A stretch of DNA of 13,915 nt from Oscillospiraceae bacterium (GTDB lineage: Bacteria; Bacillota_A; Clostridia; Oscillospirales; Oscillospiraceae). Made by a program: the position numbers and the translations under genes. Each line of letters opens with the position of its first letter. The first letter of the stretch is position 1. This document shows positions 6,225 through 13,569 of the stretch, piece by piece. A model generated the notes under the pieces. It saw nothing but the letters and a program-made list of their open reading frames with translations, did no database searches and was not told the DNA's origin. The stretch spans positions 1 through 13,915 of the forward strand of contig SVLA01000041.1 of NCBI GenBank assembly GCA_015068175.1. Direction: 5' to 3'.

Positions 6225-7097
6225 TTAATTTCTGCGGGCCGTCAGGCCCTTGGCCAAAGAGTCGATATAGGCGGTATCATCAAAGACTTCCAGGGCATCC
6301 AGCGCATACCGGGTATAGCTTTGGACCAATTCCTCGCATTTTTTCAGGCCGTACAGCCGGACAAAGGTATTTTTATATTCATCGGTGCCCACGCCCTTGC
6401 CCATTTCTTCGGCGGTGCCGATGACATCCAGCATATCGTCCCGGATCTGGAAGGCCAGGCCCAGACCGGCGGCAAATTGACAGGCGGCATCATACTGTTC
6501 TTCCGAACAGCCGCCGGCCAGAGCGCCCATGGCGCAGGCGGCGCTGATGAGACAGCCGGTCTTGCGGCGCTGAATGTCCAATACTTCCTGCTCCGTCAGC
6601 TCCCGATCCTCGGACTTGATGTCCAAAACCTGGCCGCCCACCATACCCAGGGAGCCGGCGCATTCCGCCAGCACACGGATGGCCTCCAAAACGGCGGTCG
6701 GCGCCACATCCGCCGATGCGGCAACGGAAAAAGCATCCGTCAGCAAGGCATCGCCGGCCAGGGTGGCCATGGCTTCGCCGTAGACTTTATGATTGGTGGG
6801 TCTGCCACGGCGGAAATCGTCGTTATCCATGGACGGCAGGTCGTCGTGGATCAGGCTGTAGGTGTGGATCATCTCCACGGCTGCCGCAAAGGGCGCCGCC
6901 TTCTTCCAATCACCGCCGCAAAGGCGGCAAAATTCCATGCAAAGGATGGGCCGAAGCCGCTTTCCGCCGGCCAGGAGGCTGTATTCCATGGCATCGAACA
7001 GCTCCTTTTGGGGCTCGGAATGCCATTGGGCATACCATTTTCTCAGAAAATCCTCTGCATAGGCCCGATATTCGGCGCCGCGATCAATTGGATCCAT
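6225..7097 (-). CDS. ispA: Polyprenyl (farnesyl/geranylgeranyl) diphosphate synthase
   Basis: This 290-residue protein is a trans-prenyltransferase that adds isopentenyl diphosphate to allylic diphosphates, giving farnesyl or geranylgeranyl diphosphate for quinones and undecaprenyl carriers. Visible motifs are GGKRLRP (44-50), the first aspartate-rich motif IHDDLPSMDNDD (D85, D86), RRGRPTNH after it, and the second motif QIRDDMLD (D220, D221, D224). The SLIHDD stretch before the first motif is like E. coli IspA, which favours farnesyl diphosphate, but chain length is not proven. The ATG at 7097 is nine bases from GGAGG; an in-frame TTG at 7103 is too close to it. It overlaps xseB by 14 bases. 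dxs, often next in this cluster, is replaced here by a YD-repeat gene. Confidence 0.95.
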   Translation of the reverse strand: MDPIDRGAEYRAYAEDFLRKWYAQWHSEPQKELFDAMEYSLLAGGKRLRPILCMEFCRLCGGDWKKAAPFAAAVEMIHTYSLIHDDLPSMDNDDFRRGRPTNHKVYGEAMATLAGDALLTDAFSVAASADVAPTAVLEAIRVLAECAGSLGMVGGQVLDIKSEDRELTEQEVLDIQRRKTGCLISAACAMGALAGGCSEEQYDAACQFAAGLGLAFQIRDDMLDVIGTAEEMGKGVGTDEYKNTFVRLYGLKKCEELVQSYTRYALDALEVFDDTAYIDSLAKGLTARRN

Positions 7098-7320
7098 CGT
7101 CAAAATCCTCCAAAACCGGGGTGCCGTCCTGGGCGGTCATGACTTTCTTCACCTGCAGTTCCGCATTGTCCAGCAGTTTGCCGCAGGCACGGACCAGCTC
7201 CGTACCCTCCTGAAACAGTTTCAGGCTCTCATCCAGTTGGGCGTCGCCCCGTTCCAGGGTCCGCACGATCTGCTCCAGCCGCTGCATGGACTGTTCAAAG
7301 GTCCGATTATTCTCATTCAT
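7084..7320 (-). CDS. xseB: Exodeoxyribonuclease VII small subunit
   Basis: This 78-residue protein matches XseB in length and pattern. It is a helical hairpin with the typical FEQSMQRLEQIVRTLERGD followed by LDESLKLFQEGTELVR. It binds the large subunit XseA in exonuclease VII, which degrades single-stranded DNA. The ATG at 7320 follows AAAGGAG and overlaps the end of xseA by eight bases, so the subunits are probably translationally coupled. Its own end overlaps ispA. Confidence 0.95.
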   Translation of the reverse strand: MNENNRTFEQSMQRLEQIVRTLERGDAQLDESLKLFQEGTELVRACGKLLDNAELQVKKVMTAQDGTPVLEDFDDGSN

Positions 7321-8521
7321 GGTTCTGCTCCTTTCCCGTTACGGCGGCATGGATCACGCCGTCCTGCAGATTTACTTTCAAGGTCTGCCCCTGCTCCACC
7401 TGAGTCACCGAACGGACCACCTGGCCATCCTCGGTCTGGGCCATGGCATAACCCCGGGTCAAAACCTTCAGAGGGCTCATGGCATCCAGCTTTGCGGTCA
7501 GGCCGATAAAGTGCTGCTTTCGGCGGTTGATGGCCTGATTCTCCGCGGCGGTGAGCCGATTTTGAAGCAATTGCAGATTTTTTCGTTTCTGATCAAAATA
7601 ACTGATGGGGCTCTTCAATGCCGGACTGGCGGACAGCATGTCCAAATGCCGACGGGCCGCCTTGGTCTGCCGCAACATGGCGGCGGACATGGCGCCGCTC
7701 ATGGTGTCCAGGGTCTGCCGGAGGGCGTCCTGATCCGGTACCGCCAATTCGGCGGCGTTGGAGGGTGTCGCCGCCCGCAGGTCGGCCACATAGTCGGAAA
7801 TGGTCACATCCGGCTCATGACCCACCGCGGAGATCACAGGGATCCGGGACTCATAGATGGCATAAGCCACCCGTTCGTCGTTAAACGCCCAAAGATCCTC
7901 GATACTGCCGCCGCCACGGCCCACGATCAGCAGGTCTGCCAGGGCAAAATGATTTGCATAGCGGATGGCCGCTGCGATCTCACCGGGGGCCTCCACGCCC
8001 TGGACCCGGACCGGAAGCAGCAGCACCCGGGTTAACGGATAACGCTTTCGCAGGATCCGGAGCATATCATGGACCGCCGCGCCGGCGGAACTGGTGATTA
8101 TGCCGATGGTACCGGGATACGGGGGTAAGGGTTTCTTATGGGCCGGATCAAAAAGGCCCTGGGCCGCCAGTTTCTTCTTGAGTTGTTCAAATGCGGCATA
8201 CAGATCACCGATGCCGTCCATGGCCATGTTGGTCACATAAAGCTGATAGGCGCCATCCCGGGGAAACACGGAGATCTTGCCCATGGCCATGACCTGCATT
8301 CCGTTTTCCGGCCGGAACCGCAGGCGCAGGGCGCTGCCCTTGAACATGACACATTTCAGGGCGCCCCCTTCATCCTTCAAAGTGAAGTAATGGTGCCCGG
8401 AAGGATACATCTTGTAGTTGCTGATCTCACCCTTGACCACCACTTTGTCCAGAAGCGGATCCGCATCCAACCGGGATTTGATATATTCATTGATCTGTGT
8501 AATCGTCAAAATCTCTGCCAT
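7313..8521 (-). CDS. xseA: Exodeoxyribonuclease VII large subunit
   Basis: This 402-residue protein is the catalytic subunit of exonuclease VII. An N-terminal OB fold (about 5-100, with VVVKGEISN and SGHHYFTLKD) binds DNA. The catalytic part carries GIITSSAGAAVHD (about 140-152), the GRGGGSIEDLWAFN motif (201-214), and GHEPDVTISDYVAD (234-247) followed by RAATPSNAAE. A coiled-coil C-terminal arm, about 270-360, binds XseB. Length and motif order are normal. The ATG at 8521 lies behind GGAGG and one base from the stop of the TsaD-like gene. Confidence 0.97.
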   Translation of the reverse strand: MAEILTITQINEYIKSRLDADPLLDKVVVKGEISNYKMYPSGHHYFTLKDEGGALKCVMFKGSALRLRFRPENGMQVMAMGKISVFPRDGAYQLYVTNMAMDGIGDLYAAFEQLKKKLAAQGLFDPAHKKPLPPYPGTIGIITSSAGAAVHDMLRILRKRYPLTRVLLLPVRVQGVEAPGEIAAAIRYANHFALADLLIVGRGGGSIEDLWAFNDERVAYAIYESRIPVISAVGHEPDVTISDYVADLRAATPSNAAELAVPDQDALRQTLDTMSGAMSAAMLRQTKAARRHLDMLSASPALKSPISYFDQKRKNLQLLQNRLTAAENQAINRRKQHFIGLTAKLDAMSPLKVLTRGYAMAQTEDGQVVRSVTQVEQGQTLKVNLQDGVIHAAVTGKEQNHE

Positions 8522-8522
8522 A

Positions 8523-9443
8523 TCAATCCTCCGTCAGCCGGTGGGCCAGGACGGCCACGCCCATGGCATTGTCTGTGGAAAAGGCAGGCTCGCAGAAAAT
8601 GGGCGAAAGATGGGCAACCTTCTGCCGAAGCATGCCATTGGAGGCCACACCGCCGGCAAAAACCACCTCCAGGCCGGGATGGTCCTTCAGGGCGTTTTCC
8701 GTCGCCTTTTGCACCGCGTAGCAAACGCAGTTCAAGGCGTAGGCGGCGGTCATGGCGGCATCTCCGTTCTGCCGGTGATACTGCTCCACCTTGTTCTGCA
8801 CGCCGGACAGAGAAAACTCCGTCGCCGGGCATTTGACCCGGAACAATTCCCAGTTCTCCGCTTCCCTGCTCAGCGTATCCAGGTGCTTTCCTGCCGGGAA
8901 CGGCAGACCAAGCATGACGCCGGTGCGGTCAATGAGCTGACCGGCGGAAATATCCGTAGTGCCCCCGATGCGGGTGCAGCGGACATTCTTCCCTTCCGGT
9001 TCCACCAGCAGCAGCTCCGTGGTGCCGCCGGACAGATGCCAGGCCAGGTGGGGTTTGTCCATCAGATCCAGCCGTCCGGCGCTCCAAAGGGATGCGGCCA
9101 CATGGCCCTGCTGGTGGGAAACTTCCACCAGGGGGACTCTCAGAAGGTCGGAGAGCATTTTCGCATGGGAATAACCCACCGTGAAGCAGGGCATATAACT
9201 GCCCTCCACGGCCCGGGGCCGAGTGGAAACCCCCACCGCCGTCACGGTCTCCACGGTATGGGAAAACAGCCTGCCGGAAAGCTCCGGCAGGCTTTTGGTA
9301 TGATGAAATACGGCATCGGATTGCCGCAGGCCCAATTCCCCCGCCTTGACGGGCAGGAGCCGGGAGCAATTGACACCGCTCTGCCCGTCAAAAAAGGCAA
9401 CGGAGGTGGTGTAATTGCTGGTATCAAACCCCAGGACGCTCAT
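8523..9443 (-). CDS. TsaD/Kae1-like paralog (M22 glycoprotease family)
   Basis: This 306-residue ASKHA-fold protein is related to TsaD (tRNA threonylcarbamoyladenosine synthesis) but shorter than the usual 335-345 residues. It keeps the putative metal ligands: H110 and H114 in VSHQQGHVAA, where TsaD has HxEGH, and D291 in FSTDNAMG. The nucleotide-binding SGGTTELLLV (138-147) and FAGGVASNG (262-270) are also present. The N-terminus reads GFDTSNYTTS instead of the TsaD-type GIETSCDET. A paralog of this type is known near nusB-xseA in Clostridia, so the true tsaD is probably elsewhere; its own reaction is unknown. Start ATG overlaps the nusB stop as ATGA, with only a weak CAGGA site, which implies translational coupling. 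Confidence 0.85.
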   Translation of the reverse strand: MSVLGFDTSNYTTSVAFFDGQSGVNCSRLLPVKAGELGLRQSDAVFHHTKSLPELSGRLFSHTVETVTAVGVSTRPRAVEGSYMPCFTVGYSHAKMLSDLLRVPLVEVSHQQGHVAASLWSAGRLDLMDKPHLAWHLSGGTTELLLVEPEGKNVRCTRIGGTTDISAGQLIDRTGVMLGLPFPAGKHLDTLSREAENWELFRVKCPATEFSLSGVQNKVEQYHRQNGDAAMTAAYALNCVCYAVQKATENALKDHPGLEVVFAGGVASNGMLRQKVAHLSPIFCEPAFSTDNAMGVAVLAHRLTED

Positions 9444-9898
9444 TCCTGAGAACCTGCGGTCAGGCTCCGGGCAAAGCTGCCCAAAATGCCGTTGACAAAG
9501 GCGCCGGTATCGTCGCCGTCGTACTTTTTGGCGATGCGGACGGCCTCAGATACAGCAACGCCCACGGGGATATCGTCCAGGTAGAGGATCTCATAAATGG
9601 CAAGCTGCATGATGCAGCGGGTCAGCCGGGAGATCCGGGAGACATCCCAGCCGATGGAGAACTGCTGGATATAGCCGTCCAGCTCCTCAACGCGGTTGGC
9701 CACGCCGGTGACCACGCCGTCGATGTAGGCCACCTGGGCGCGGCTGGGCCGCTCCAGATAGACTTCGTGATCCTCCGCCAGGATCCTGTAGTATTCCTTG
9801 TCCAGCCGGGTGGTGATCTCCACATGGGGTTCCTGGCCGGTGAAGGTCTGGGAATAGATCAGATGTACCGCCAGTTCTCTGGCGTTTCCTCTAGTCAT
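9440..9898 (-). CDS. nusB: Transcription antitermination factor NusB
   Basis: This all-helical protein of 152 residues matches NusB in length and motifs. The N-terminus is MTRGNARELAVHLIYSQ. Typical later segments are YIDGVV, then RLTRCIMQLAIYEIL, IPVGVAVSEAVRIAKKYD and FVNGILGSFAR. With NusE (S10), NusB binds boxA RNA and prevents Rho termination in rRNA operons. The ATG follows AAGGAG and lies nine bases after the asp23 stop. It has the usual place between asp23 and exonuclease VII genes, with one gene inserted before xseA. Confidence 0.97.
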   Translation of the reverse strand: MTRGNARELAVHLIYSQTFTGQEPHVEITTRLDKEYYRILAEDHEVYLERPSRAQVAYIDGVVTGVANRVEELDGYIQQFSIGWDVSRISRLTRCIMQLAIYEILYLDDIPVGVAVSEAVRIAKKYDGDDTGAFVNGILGSFARSLTAGSQE

Positions 9899-9907
9899 GG
9901 CGGCTCC

Positions 9908-10267
9908 TTACTGGCGGGAGATGCCGCTGACATTGACATTCACAGCGGCAGGCTTCACACCGGTCATAGATTCCACGGCAGCGGTGATGGCATCCTGGGC
10001 ATTCTTGGCCACCTGGATAACGCTTTGACCGTAGGCGACGATAATATTACAGTCAATGGTGACGGTATTACCCTCGGTGATGCTGATGCGCAGAGCCTTG
10101 GCCCAATTCTTGATGGAAGCCAGATCAAATCCCAGCTTGCCGCCGATACCGATGACGCCCTCCACATCCTTCAGAGAGCTGACCACGATGGCGCCGACCA
10201 CATCATCAGAGATCAGCAGGGTGCCGAACTCCTGATCATGGGTGATATACTGCTTATTTTCAGCCAT
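9908..10267 (-). CDS. yqhY: Asp23/Gls24 family envelope stress protein (YqhY position)
   Basis: This 119-residue protein belongs to the Asp23/Gls24 family. Visible family segments are GTLLISDDVVGAIVVSSLKD, GVIGI, then VTIDCNIIVAYGQSV, and the C-terminal VKPAAVNVNVSGIS. In Bacillus subtilis the gene next to nusB is yqhY, linked to fatty acid synthesis through acetyl-CoA carboxylase; the same role here is inferred from position only. accB/accC are not in the window. The ATG at 10267 follows GAGGAGG. The frame stays open to 11047 upstream, but that part is antisense to the SH3 gene and lies beyond the promoter. First gene of the core operon. Confidence 0.93.
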   Translation of the reverse strand: MAENKQYITHDQEFGTLLISDDVVGAIVVSSLKDVEGVIGIGGKLGFDLASIKNWAKALRISITEGNTVTIDCNIIVAYGQSVIQVAKNAQDAITAAVESMTGVKPAAVNVNVSGISRQ

Positions 10268-10319
10268 GTATTTATCCTCCTCATACACCACGCCTATTTC
10301 GGCATGATACTTTTTTGAT

Positions 10320-10348
10320 AGTATACCAAATATCCGCCCCGAAGTCAA
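10320..10348 (-). promoter_or_regulatory. Sigma-A promoter of the asp23-nusB-xseAB-ispA operon
   Basis: On the minus strand TTGACT (10343-10348), a 17-base spacer and TATACT (10320-10325) give a strong promoter about 50 bases before the asp23 start codon. The spacer begins TCGGGG, mirrored at the divergent promoter. Confidence 0.85.
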
Positions 10349-10385
10349 TCCAATTTTCCGACGTCGAACGTCATTGACTCCGGGG
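10337..10385. repeat. Inverted repeat covering both divergent -35 regions
   Basis: CCCCGAAGTCAAT (10337-10349) is the inverse of ATTGACTCCGGGG (10373-10385) at 12 of 13 positions. Each arm contains the -35 box of its promoter and the next six bases. A perfect CGACGTCG palindrome (10359-10366) lies near the centre. A shared regulator site is one explanation; similar promoters placed head to head are another. Confidence 0.6.
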
Positions 10386-10402
10386 AGAAAATGTTCTATA
10401 AT
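10374..10402 (+). promoter_or_regulatory. Sigma-A promoter of the SH3-domain gene
   Basis: TTGACT (10374-10379), 17 bases and a perfect TATAAT (10397-10402) lie 34 bases before the ATG at 10436. It is divergent from the asp23 promoter, with the -35 boxes 25 bases apart. Confidence 0.87.
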
Positions 10403-10435
10403 TACAGTATAACCCAAAGGAAAGGACCGAAAACG

Positions 10436-11239
10436 ATGGAACGCGAGGAAAAAACCGGATCGGTGTCCGGCCAGGTCATCACCGCCGCCGCATTGGTTCT
10501 GGTCACCGTATTGATCACCATTGTTGCGATCTTCATTTTCAACAGCATGGAGCACTCCGAACCGGCGGAACCCACAACGGATGTGACCGACGCCACGGAA
10601 GCCACCGCGCTGCCGACCCTGGCACCCACAGAGCCATCCCTTCCCCTGCCCACGGAGCCGGCGCCCACCGCGCCTTCGGTCCCCACGGAACCGGCCGTCA
10701 CGGAACCGGTGGCCATCGATTGGGATACCCTTCTGAATTTCCAGCCGGTCAGCGACGAAGTCACCGCCAAGGAGCGGACCAATCTGCGGGATATCCCCAG
10801 CCAGGGCGATGACAGCCGGGTCCTTTACACCCTGACCAACGGCGAGATCGCCGTCCGCATCGCCATCAGCGACTACGGCTGGTCTAAAGTGGTGTTCAAT
10901 GGCCAGGTCTATTACGCCGTTTCCAGTTACCTGACTACGGATCTGACCCCGCCTCCTTACGAGATCCAAACCCAGTTCCGGGATGTCTATGAGTATGTCA
11001 CCGCCAAAGATGCGGTAAATCTGCGGACCCTGCCCAGCCTGACCCACGAGGATTGCGAAGTGGTGGCCCAGCTACAGCACGGCCAGGTCATCATCCGCAC
11101 CGGCATCAATACAGACGTGGGCTGGTCCCGGGTGGAATATAACGGCCAGGTGCTGTACTGCATCAGTTCCTACCTTATGACCGTGGAGACAGAACCAACA
11201 GAACCCACAAATCCGGTTGCCCAGACCCCTGCAGATTAA
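10436..11239 (+). CDS. Membrane-anchored protein with two SH3 domains
   Basis: This 267-residue protein has one transmembrane anchor at about 15-35 after a short charged N-terminus, so it probably faces outward. A Pro/Thr/Glu-rich linker at about 41-95 follows, with repeated TEP units. Two bacterial SH3 domains come next. SH3-1 spans about 109-168 and has TNLRDIPS, GWSKVVFNGQVYYAVSSYL. SH3-2 spans about 188-250 and has VNLRTLPS, GWSRVEYNGQVLYCISSYL. A TEPTEPTNP tail ends it. Such domains bind peptidoglycan or peptides; no hydrolase domain is present, so it may be a wall-binding adaptor. The ATG at 10436 follows AAAGGACC; the ATG at 10391 lies inside the promoter. Between the divergent core operon and the lipoprotein gene. 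Confidence 0.85.
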   Translation: MEREEKTGSVSGQVITAAALVLVTVLITIVAIFIFNSMEHSEPAEPTTDVTDATEATALPTLAPTEPSLPLPTEPAPTAPSVPTEPAVTEPVAIDWDTLLNFQPVSDEVTAKERTNLRDIPSQGDDSRVLYTLTNGEIAVRIAISDYGWSKVVFNGQVYYAVSSYLTTDLTPPPYEIQTQFRDVYEYVTAKDAVNLRTLPSLTHEDCEVVAQLQHGQVIIRTGINTDVGWSRVEYNGQVLYCISSYLMTVETEPTEPTNPVAQTPAD

Positions 11240-11278
11240 ACTTTTTTCTGTGCAGAGTGACTGTTTTTCAACACCCTC

Positions 11279-11310
11279 TTGACTTACGGGGGGTATGGTA
11301 TTCTGATTAT
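11279..11310 (+). promoter_or_regulatory. Weak candidate promoter of the lipoprotein gene
   Basis: TTGACT (11279-11284) is followed after 20 bases by GATTAT (11305-11310), or after 14 bases by TATTCT (11299-11304). Neither spacing is standard. The spacer contains TACGGGGGGTA. The box is like the TTGACTxCGGGG elements upstream of the SH3 gene. No terminator is clear after the SH3 gene, so read-through may also supply transcription. Confidence 0.35.
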
Positions 11311-11359
11311 GGAAAGGTGTCTGCATTCAAATAACAAATCAAAACGAGGAGGTATTCAC

Positions 11360-11989
11360 ATGAAGAATCTATGCGCCCTTGTTCTCTGGCTTACGGTCAT
11401 CGCCTTACTCTGCGGATGTGTGGCCTCCAGAGCAAGTGAATTGCCTGCGCCCACCGATCCTGTAAATCAACCCGCCGCGCCGCAGTTATCTCTGAATGCG
11501 GAGCCGAAGCCGGAACCGATGATGGATGACGTACACAGCATGGACCTTACTCAGGAATTGAGCAAACCCTACACCGGGGACGATCGCGTGCAGGATGTGA
11601 TCCTGATCCGCACATACAATGGCTATGTCAAGCATACTACAGCGGCGTACCGCAATGCACACCCGGAGTATGACGAAGAATTCTTTAGCGCCCATTCCTT
11701 GATTTACATCATGATCGAATCAGACTTCGAATCCAAGGATATCAGTTGCGGTGAGATTACAAGAGATGAGGATGGCGTATATCACCTTGATCTGAGATAT
11801 GATATACCCTGCATTGATACTCCCGAATACTATGGGCCCCATTACACGAACATCCTGGTTGAGGTTGATCATATCATTGATATGGATGCGCATATTGTTT
11901 TCCATTCCACAGTCGAAAATCACTTCTTGCTGCTGCCGATCTCCACCGAACCTCCCCAGAACGAAACACCTGAATTGCTCAATCCCTGA
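11360..11989 (+). CDS. Putative lipoprotein of unknown function
   Basis: This 209-residue protein has a lipoprotein signal peptide: MKNLC, a hydrophobic stretch (4-17) and a lipobox LCGC with C20 as the lipidated residue. The mature part begins with a Pro-rich linker (29-55), followed by an alpha/beta region with no family I recognise. It contains a YDEEFFSAHSLIYIMIESDF segment and many acidic residues. The ATG at 11360 follows GAGGAGG (11346-11352). The longer frame from 11279 starts inside the candidate promoter. It ends 51 bases before a strong hairpin facing the convergent spoIIIAH gene. Together with the SH3 gene it suggests a two-gene surface-protein island between spoIIIA and the nusB operon. 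Confidence 0.8.
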   Translation: MKNLCALVLWLTVIALLCGCVASRASELPAPTDPVNQPAAPQLSLNAEPKPEPMMDDVHSMDLTQELSKPYTGDDRVQDVILIRTYNGYVKHTTAAYRNAHPEYDEEFFSAHSLIYIMIESDFESKDISCGEITRDEDGVYHLDLRYDIPCIDTPEYYGPHYTNILVEVDHIIDMDAHIVFHSTVENHFLLLPISTEPPQNETPELLNP

Positions 11990-12040
11990 ATTCCCTTTTT
12001 TTGAGGACGGTTGCTTTTGACTTTTCCAATAATCGCACCA

Positions 12041-12067
12041 ACCCCCGCAGGCTCAGCCTGCGGGGGT
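12041..12067. terminator. Bidirectional hairpin between convergent genes
   Basis: ACCCCCGCAGGC (12041-12052) pairs perfectly with GCCTGCGGGGGT (12056-12067) around a three-base loop. It serves the lipoprotein gene on the plus strand and the spoIIIA operon, whose last stop is at 12081-12083, on the minus strand. The U tracts on both sides are poor (TAATTCTAT and TTGGTGCGATT). Confidence 0.8.
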
Positions 12068-12080
12068 AATTCTATGGACT

Positions 12081-12629
12081 TTACTGCACTTCCACCACCC
12101 GGACATCCGCCAGGGTCAGATCCGTCTGACTCAGAACGATATCTGCGATCAGGGCAATGTCCGTATCCTTGATACCGCCTTCCGGGGAGGCCACTGCCAC
12201 GGAGATCCCCTCTTCCGACATATAAGCCACGCAATCAGCGTAACCCTTGGCGATGATCAGGCTCTCGATCTGTGCCTCGCTGAGGGCCATCTGGATGATC
12301 TCCTCCAACTGCTGCGCTGAAGTGTTATCCGTGCCGTCGGTATAGGACATAGCCTCCTGCAGGAGCTGTACGGCGCTGTCACGGGCCTTCTGCCGGGACA
12401 AACGGACAGCGGCGAAATAATCCGTCACCGTATTTTCCTCCCCGTCGGTGACGCCGTCCACTTCCAGCATCAGGGAATCATCGCTCATCACCTTATCCGA
12501 ATCCAACTTATCCGTCAGGTCTGCCACATCGTCCGCGTTGGAATACATCCAATTCATGTAGATCCCCGCGCAGACCACCAGCAGCACCGCCGCCGCCAGC
12601 ATGTTCTTCTTCCAGTTTTTGAATTTCAT
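12081..12629 (-). CDS. spoIIIAH: Stage III sporulation protein AH
   Basis: This 182-residue protein has one N-terminal membrane anchor (about 9-29, LAAAVLLVVCAGIYMNW). The outer domain begins near residue 60 and has a YFAAVRLSRQKARDSAVQLL helix and a final strand, as in SpoIIIAH. In the family it lies in the mother-cell membrane, binds SpoIIQ of the forespore and forms a ring related to EscJ/YscJ secretion rings. The ATG at 12629 follows GGAGGGG by six bases; an earlier in-frame ATG at 12647 overlaps the spoIIIAG stop as ATGA and is also possible. Last gene of the spoIIIA operon. Confidence 0.95.
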   Translation of the reverse strand: MKFKNWKKNMLAAAVLLVVCAGIYMNWMYSNADDVADLTDKLDSDKVMSDDSLMLEVDGVTDGEENTVTDYFAAVRLSRQKARDSAVQLLQEAMSYTDGTDNTSAQQLEEIIQMALSEAQIESLIIAKGYADCVAYMSEEGISVAVASPEGGIKDTDIALIADIVLSQTDLTLADVRVVEVQ

Positions 12630-12643
12630 AATTGACCCCTCCG

Positions 12644-13117
12644 TCATTTCATTGCTAATACCGAGATCCGGTCCGAACGCAGACCGGTCAATTTCCCTAC
12701 AGCTTCTATGACCTGCAATTGGACCAGAGGATCATCGCCCCCCTGGCACACCACCACGGCGCCCCGATATTGCGCCGGGATCGTTTGATACAGCAATCCG
12801 CTCTCGGCCCGGTCCTGGTCTGTGAGGATCACGGTCTGCAGTCGGTCTCCCTGGGTGTCCTGCTGATACAGCAGTTTCTCCCCTTCTTCCACCGTCAGCA
12901 TCACCTCCACTTTCCCCACGCCCCGGATCTGACCAAGGATGGCGGCCAGGTCTTTGGCCAGGTCTGCGGAAGCATCCTCAGCAGGGGTGACCTGAGCCGT
13001 TTCCTGCCGGTCCGTGTTCCCCGTGGGCATCAGCATCAGCACAATCCCCACCAGGACGATCAGCACCGCATAGCGGTATTTACTTAAGAGCTGTATGACC
13101 TTCTTCAGGATATCCAA
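12644..13117 (-). CDS. spoIIIAG: Stage III sporulation protein AG
   Basis: This 157-residue protein has one membrane segment (about 16-30) followed by a ring-building domain. Family features include a segment ILGQIRGVGKVEVMLTVEEG and the late YRGAVVVCQGGDDP and VQLQVIEAVGKLTGL. In Bacillus subtilis SpoIIIAG makes a large ring in the forespore-mother cell channel. The start is TTG at 13117, seven bases after AAGGAGG, with no ATG near. It overlaps the end of spoIIIAF by 13 bases, and its stop overlaps the alternative spoIIIAH start. Confidence 0.95.
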   Translation of the reverse strand: MDILKKVIQLLSKYRYAVLIVLVGIVLMLMPTGNTDRQETAQVTPAEDASADLAKDLAAILGQIRGVGKVEVMLTVEEGEKLLYQQDTQGDRLQTVILTDQDRAESGLLYQTIPAQYRGAVVVCQGGDDPLVQLQVIEAVGKLTGLRSDRISVLAMK

Positions 13118-13569
13118 TGCTGTGCCTCCTTGCCGATGCCCAATTGATCCGAGATGTAGGACTCCAGAACCGCCTTGGCATAAGGTGACACCGGCCCCCG
13201 CAGTACCACCGAGCAGGGCATAAATCCATCCAGTTCCACCTCCACATCCAGCACCGCCCCCATAGTGCCCGCTTTGTCCAAAATATATGTGGCCAGTTGG
13301 TCCCTTATGCGTTGACTGATGGCATCTTCCGCCGCCATTTTTCCTTCATCGGTGATGGCCTGGCCCTCCGCCCGGACGTCCGTCAAATAGAAGTTCAGAT
13401 CCTCCAGCCGCACAGACACCAGGGGCGAAAGAACCACCAGCGCCATAAATCCGCCGCAAAGCATGCGGATCACGGCGGACGGCGCGCCTTTGGTCACCAG
13501 TTTGGAAACCACGGAACAGATCACCGCCGCAGCAGTAACGCTTAACAGATAAGTCCGTACCGACGCCAT
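13105..13569 (-). CDS. spoIIIAF: Stage III sporulation protein AF
   Basis: This 154-residue membrane protein has two N-terminal membrane segments (about 5-25 and 32-52) and a soluble domain behind LEDLNFYLTD. The family reads like SpoIIIAF, including the GFMPCSVVLRGP and YISDQLGI C-terminal parts. It is a membrane component of the SpoIIIA-SpoIIQ channel. The ATG at 13569 follows AAAGGAG and shares its A with the spoIIIAE stop (TGATG), which implies coupled translation. The longer frame from 13620 lies inside spoIIIAE. Confidence 0.93.
   Translation of the reverse strand: MASVRTYLLSVTAAAVICSVVSKLVTKGAPSAVIRMLCGGFMALVVLSPLVSVRLEDLNFYLTDVRAEGQAITDEGKMAAEDAISQRIRDQLATYILDKAGTMGAVLDVEVELDGFMPCSVVLRGPVSPYAKAVLESYISDQLGIGKEAQHWIS

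Noticed and set aside
5886..7142. A 418-codon plus-strand frame
   Set aside because: It is antisense to ispA and the YD-repeat gene, both of which have clear family features and ribosome binding sites.
9908..11047. A long minus-strand frame that fuses asp23 with about 260 upstream residues
   Set aside because: The upstream part is antisense to the SH3-domain gene, is low-complexity, and lies beyond the asp23 promoter and ribosome binding site.
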